64,000 nucleotides of DNA from an uncultured SAR86 cluster bacterium. GTDB taxonomy: Bacteria > Pseudomonadota > Gammaproteobacteria > Magnimaribacterales > D2472. The notes beneath the pieces were generated by a model. It was not told where the DNA came from, did no database searches, and saw only the letters and a list, made by a program, of their open reading frames with translations. The position numbers and the translations under genes are program-made. The stretch is from assembly GCA_902591925.1 (NCBI GenBank), contig CACJCN010000002.1, positions 62,001 through 126,000 of the forward strand, read 5' to 3'. Below, one piece after another: positions 61,488-64,000 of this stretch (positions are counted from its first letter, which is position 1; each line of letters starts with the position of its first letter).

Positions 61488-62411
61488 CTAAAACTTTAAT
61501 TCTCTCATTGAATCACAAATCGAATTAAAGTCTTTAATAATTTCATTAATGATTTGTTTTACTGGTTTTATTTCATTTATTAATCCTGATGATTGACCAG
61601 ATAAAGCCGGAGCTGCCTCCATATCACCACCAAAGTATAAATCTTTAATATTTATAAGTGCAGTCATATCCATCTCGCCTTTATCATTAATTTCTTTAGT
61701 TAAGTGTGATTTAAGCGCCCTTATTACTGGTTTTGATTTTTTATTTAATATATATGTACCATCAATACCTGAATCAATAATTTTATTTTTAAAGTTATCA
61801 TGAACTGGACTTTCTAAACTTGAGACAAATCTTGTTCCCATTTGAATGCCCTCCGCTCCTGCAGCAAAAACAGCGGCCATTCCAGCACCATCTGCAATAC
61901 CACCAGCAGCAATTATTGGCAAATCTAAATTTTGTCTTATAGATTGAATGAGAACTAAAATACCGACTTCAATAGGACTTTTAAATCCACCTCCTTCAGT
62001 ACCCTCAACAACAAGACCATCAACACCAGCATTTGCTGCTTTAATCGCACCATCAAGACTAGGGACAGCATGATATACAGTTATTCCTGCATCTTTCAAT
62101 ATACCAACATATTTTGTAGGATCACCAGCAGAAGTTGTTACAAATTTAATACCCGACTCGACACAAAAATTAACCATTGAGTCATCTTTTAAAAATAATA
62201 AAGGTAAATTAACACCAAATGGTTTATTAGTTAGTTCTGACATCATTTGAATTTCTTTTTTACAATTATCGATTTCGCCAGATGAAGTTTCTATTATTCC
62301 CATCCCACCTGCTTCACATACTGCTGAGGCAAGTTGGCTTCTTGCAATCCAACCCATTGGAGCTTGTATAATTGGATATTTAGATCCTGTATGTGCAGTA
62401 ACTCTATTCAT
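61488..62411 (-). CDS. Nitronate monooxygenase/FabK-like FMN protein
   Basis: YPIIQAPMGWIARSQLASAVCEAGGMGII, GLVVEGTEGGGF, PIIAAGGIADGAGMAAVFAAGAEGIQMGTRFV. Confidence 0.9.
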   Translation of the reverse strand: MNRVTAHTGSKYPIIQAPMGWIARSQLASAVCEAGGMGIIETSSGEIDNCKKEIQMMSELTNKPFGVNLPLLFLKDDSMVNFCVESGIKFVTTSAGDPTKYVGILKDAGITVYHAVPSLDGAIKAANAGVDGLVVEGTEGGGFKSPIEVGILVLIQSIRQNLDLPIIAAGGIADGAGMAAVFAAGAEGIQMGTRFVSSLESPVHDNFKNKIIDSGIDGTYILNKKSKPVIRALKSHLTKEINDKGEMDMTALINIKDLYFGGDMEAAPALSGQSSGLINEIKPVKQIINEIIKDFNSICDSMRELKF

Positions 62412-62432
62412 TAAGTAATTGTATATTTAAAT

Positions 62433-63557
62433 TTATAAAATAAAATTCTTATCTAGAACTTTCTTTTCAACAGTAAATCCCTCAGGCTTTTCATTAATAA
62501 AATCTATTATTAATTGAGCATATTCAGGTCCTGCTTCTTCTTGTACAAAATGTCCAGGACCACTTATGACAATTTCTTGTGCGGTAGGTATTCTTTTTAA
62601 AAGCTCAACTAATTCAGGATTATTACCAGTAACAGGGTCATTATCTGAATTGGCGATTAAGAAAGGTTTGTTCCATTTTTCAAGTACATCTCTGTATGCC
62701 ATTTCATTTTTTCTAATTTCGCTTGGAATTAAATATGGAAAAATCTGTGCTCCTGCTTTAAATGAAGCATTTGGATATGGAGCTTCGTAAGCAAGTCTTT
62801 CTTCATCAGTTACTGACCCAAGAATCTGCATAATTCCACCAACATCAATATTATCTGTATAAGTTGAGTATCGAATCCAATTTGTAAAACCATCACCACC
62901 AATAAATTCTTCCCAAGTTGCTGGTCCTTGAAGCCATATCATAAATTTAAATATTGGCCATATTATGTAGCCTCTCAAGTCATTCAAAAAACCTCTTCCA
63001 GTTGCTGGCAAACTTGTATTGGTTGCAATAACTCTATCGAATCTATTTGGTTCTTCTGCTAATACTCGAAATCCAACTGGTCCACCCCAATCATGAAAAT
63101 GTGCGGTAATATTTTTTAAATCAAGTTCTACAATTAATTGAGTCATCTTTTCAACATGCATTAGATGTGAATAATCATCTGTTGATATATATTTATCAGA
63201 TTTACCAAATCCAACCATATCTGGCGCAATAACTCTAAATCCTTCGTTTACAAGAGTTGGTATCATTTTTCTAAATAAATAACTCCATGTAGGTTCGCCA
63301 TGAAGTAAATAAACAATCTGTCCATCTTTAGGTCCCTCGTCAATATAATGAATCCTTGTATCACCAATTGTTAAATAATTAGGTGTGAACGGATAATCTT
63401 TTAAGTCTTCAAATCGTTTATCAGGTGTTCTTAATATTCCAGGAGAAACTAAATTGAATCTCTCATAATTAATAGATGGTTCAGAGTTTCGAATGAATTG
63501 GAATAGTCCAGTAGATATAATAAGAATAAAAAATAAAATTGAAAAAACTTTATTCAT
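62433..63557 (-). CDS. Haloalkane dehalogenase-like alpha/beta hydrolase with N-terminal membrane or signal segment
   Basis: LLHGEPTWSYLFRKMIP, RVIAPDMVGFGKSDK, AHFHDWGGPVGFRVL nucleophile, GPGHFVQEEAG His. Start at 63557 preferred over 63653. Confidence 0.82.
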   Translation of the reverse strand: MNKVFSILFFILIISTGLFQFIRNSEPSINYERFNLVSPGILRTPDKRFEDLKDYPFTPNYLTIGDTRIHYIDEGPKDGQIVYLLHGEPTWSYLFRKMIPTLVNEGFRVIAPDMVGFGKSDKYISTDDYSHLMHVEKMTQLIVELDLKNITAHFHDWGGPVGFRVLAEEPNRFDRVIATNTSLPATGRGFLNDLRGYIIWPIFKFMIWLQGPATWEEFIGGDGFTNWIRYSTYTDNIDVGGIMQILGSVTDEERLAYEAPYPNASFKAGAQIFPYLIPSEIRKNEMAYRDVLEKWNKPFLIANSDNDPVTGNNPELVELLKRIPTAQEIVISGPGHFVQEEAGPEYAQLIIDFINEKPEGFTVEKKVLDKNFIL

Positions 63558-63592
63558 CAGCATTCTCCAGTAATATACTAAAAGATAATATA

Positions 63593-63611
63593 TTGACGTA
63601 ATATATGTCAA
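63593..63611. promoter_or_regulatory. Palindromic putative operator TTGACGTAATATATGTCAA
   Basis: Near-perfect 19-nt inverted repeat in the divergent intergenic region 63558-63624. Confidence 0.5.
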
Positions 63612-63624
63612 AGGTGTTTTAGTT

Positions 63625-64000
63625 ATGAAAGTTGAAAACAAAGTTATGCCCAACGAAGCTCAAATAAATGGTTTCTTAGAAAATTCTGAAATTGGGCCTA
63701 TATCAATGGTGAATTTGCTTAAATATAAAGATAAAGCTAAATATGATGATGGTCGTGATACTAATCTGACCGGAGAAGAGGCATATGGTCTTTATGCTGC
63801 TGAAGTAATAAATTTAGTTGAAAAGTATGGTGGTGAATTTATTTTTGCAGGTAAAGTTAGTAGATTAATGTTAGGTGAAGTTGAAGATTTATGGGATTCT
63901 GTTGCAATTGCTAAGTATCCAAATAGAAAAGCAATGTTTGATATGACAATGGATCCAGAATATCAAAAGATTCATATTCATAGAGATGCAGGACTAGAGG
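63625..64000 (+). CDS. DUF1330-like protein, truncated by window end
   Basis: Open frame from ATG at 63625 to window end: MKVENKVMPNEAQINGFLENSEIGPISMVNLLKYKDKAKY...GGEFIFAGKVSRLMLGEVEDLWDSVAIAKYPNRKAMFDM. Confidence 0.7.
   Translation, partial: MKVENKVMPNEAQINGFLENSEIGPISMVNLLKYKDKAKYDDGRDTNLTGEEAYGLYAAEVINLVEKYGGEFIFAGKVSRLMLGEVEDLWDSVAIAKYPNRKAMFDMTMDPEYQKIHIHRDAGLE

Noticed and set aside
1-64000. CRISPR arrays, tRNA/rRNA genes, IS elements, prophage or toxin-antitoxin modules
   Set aside because: None was recognised by eye: no regular spaced repeats, transposase motifs or cloverleaf candidates. A tRNAscan/Infernal run would be needed to exclude small RNAs.

Overview
This is an AT-rich, very compact chromosomal window from a marine-type gammaproteobacterium. 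An SAR86-like origin is my inference from base composition, gene content and gene order, and was not tested. Core blocks are: grxC; trmA/nfuA; csiV-mfd; paired acyl-CoA dehydrogenases; gap followed by a complete Na+-NQR operon (nqrABCDEF-apbE-nqrM); aceA; purB-mnmA; icd-clpS-clpA/infA; cysK/cysE; and a carboxyltransferase. From about 30.4 to 55 kb there is an accessory, catabolism-flavoured region: a TonB receptor, FAH-family protein, two GSTs, an extradiol-dioxygenase-like VOC protein, a nitroreductase, a TetR regulator, an FAD monooxygenase, MmsA, an alpha/beta hydrolase, a membrane sulfatase, a b561/SRPBCC cassette, an MBL protein, S10 and M14 peptidases, a TPR protein, a cyclase-family protein and an SDR. 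I saw no rRNA, tRNA, CRISPR array, prophage or IS element. Two short genes absent from the ORF track were found by eye: a DUF2970-like protein and nqrM. The observations most worth checking are a recurrent AGTCANNTGGATA motif about 32 bp upstream of three start codons, two paralogous small membrane proteins of unknown function, a candidate aromatic ring-cleavage cluster, and a haloalkane-dehalogenase-like gene next to a 19-bp palindrome.
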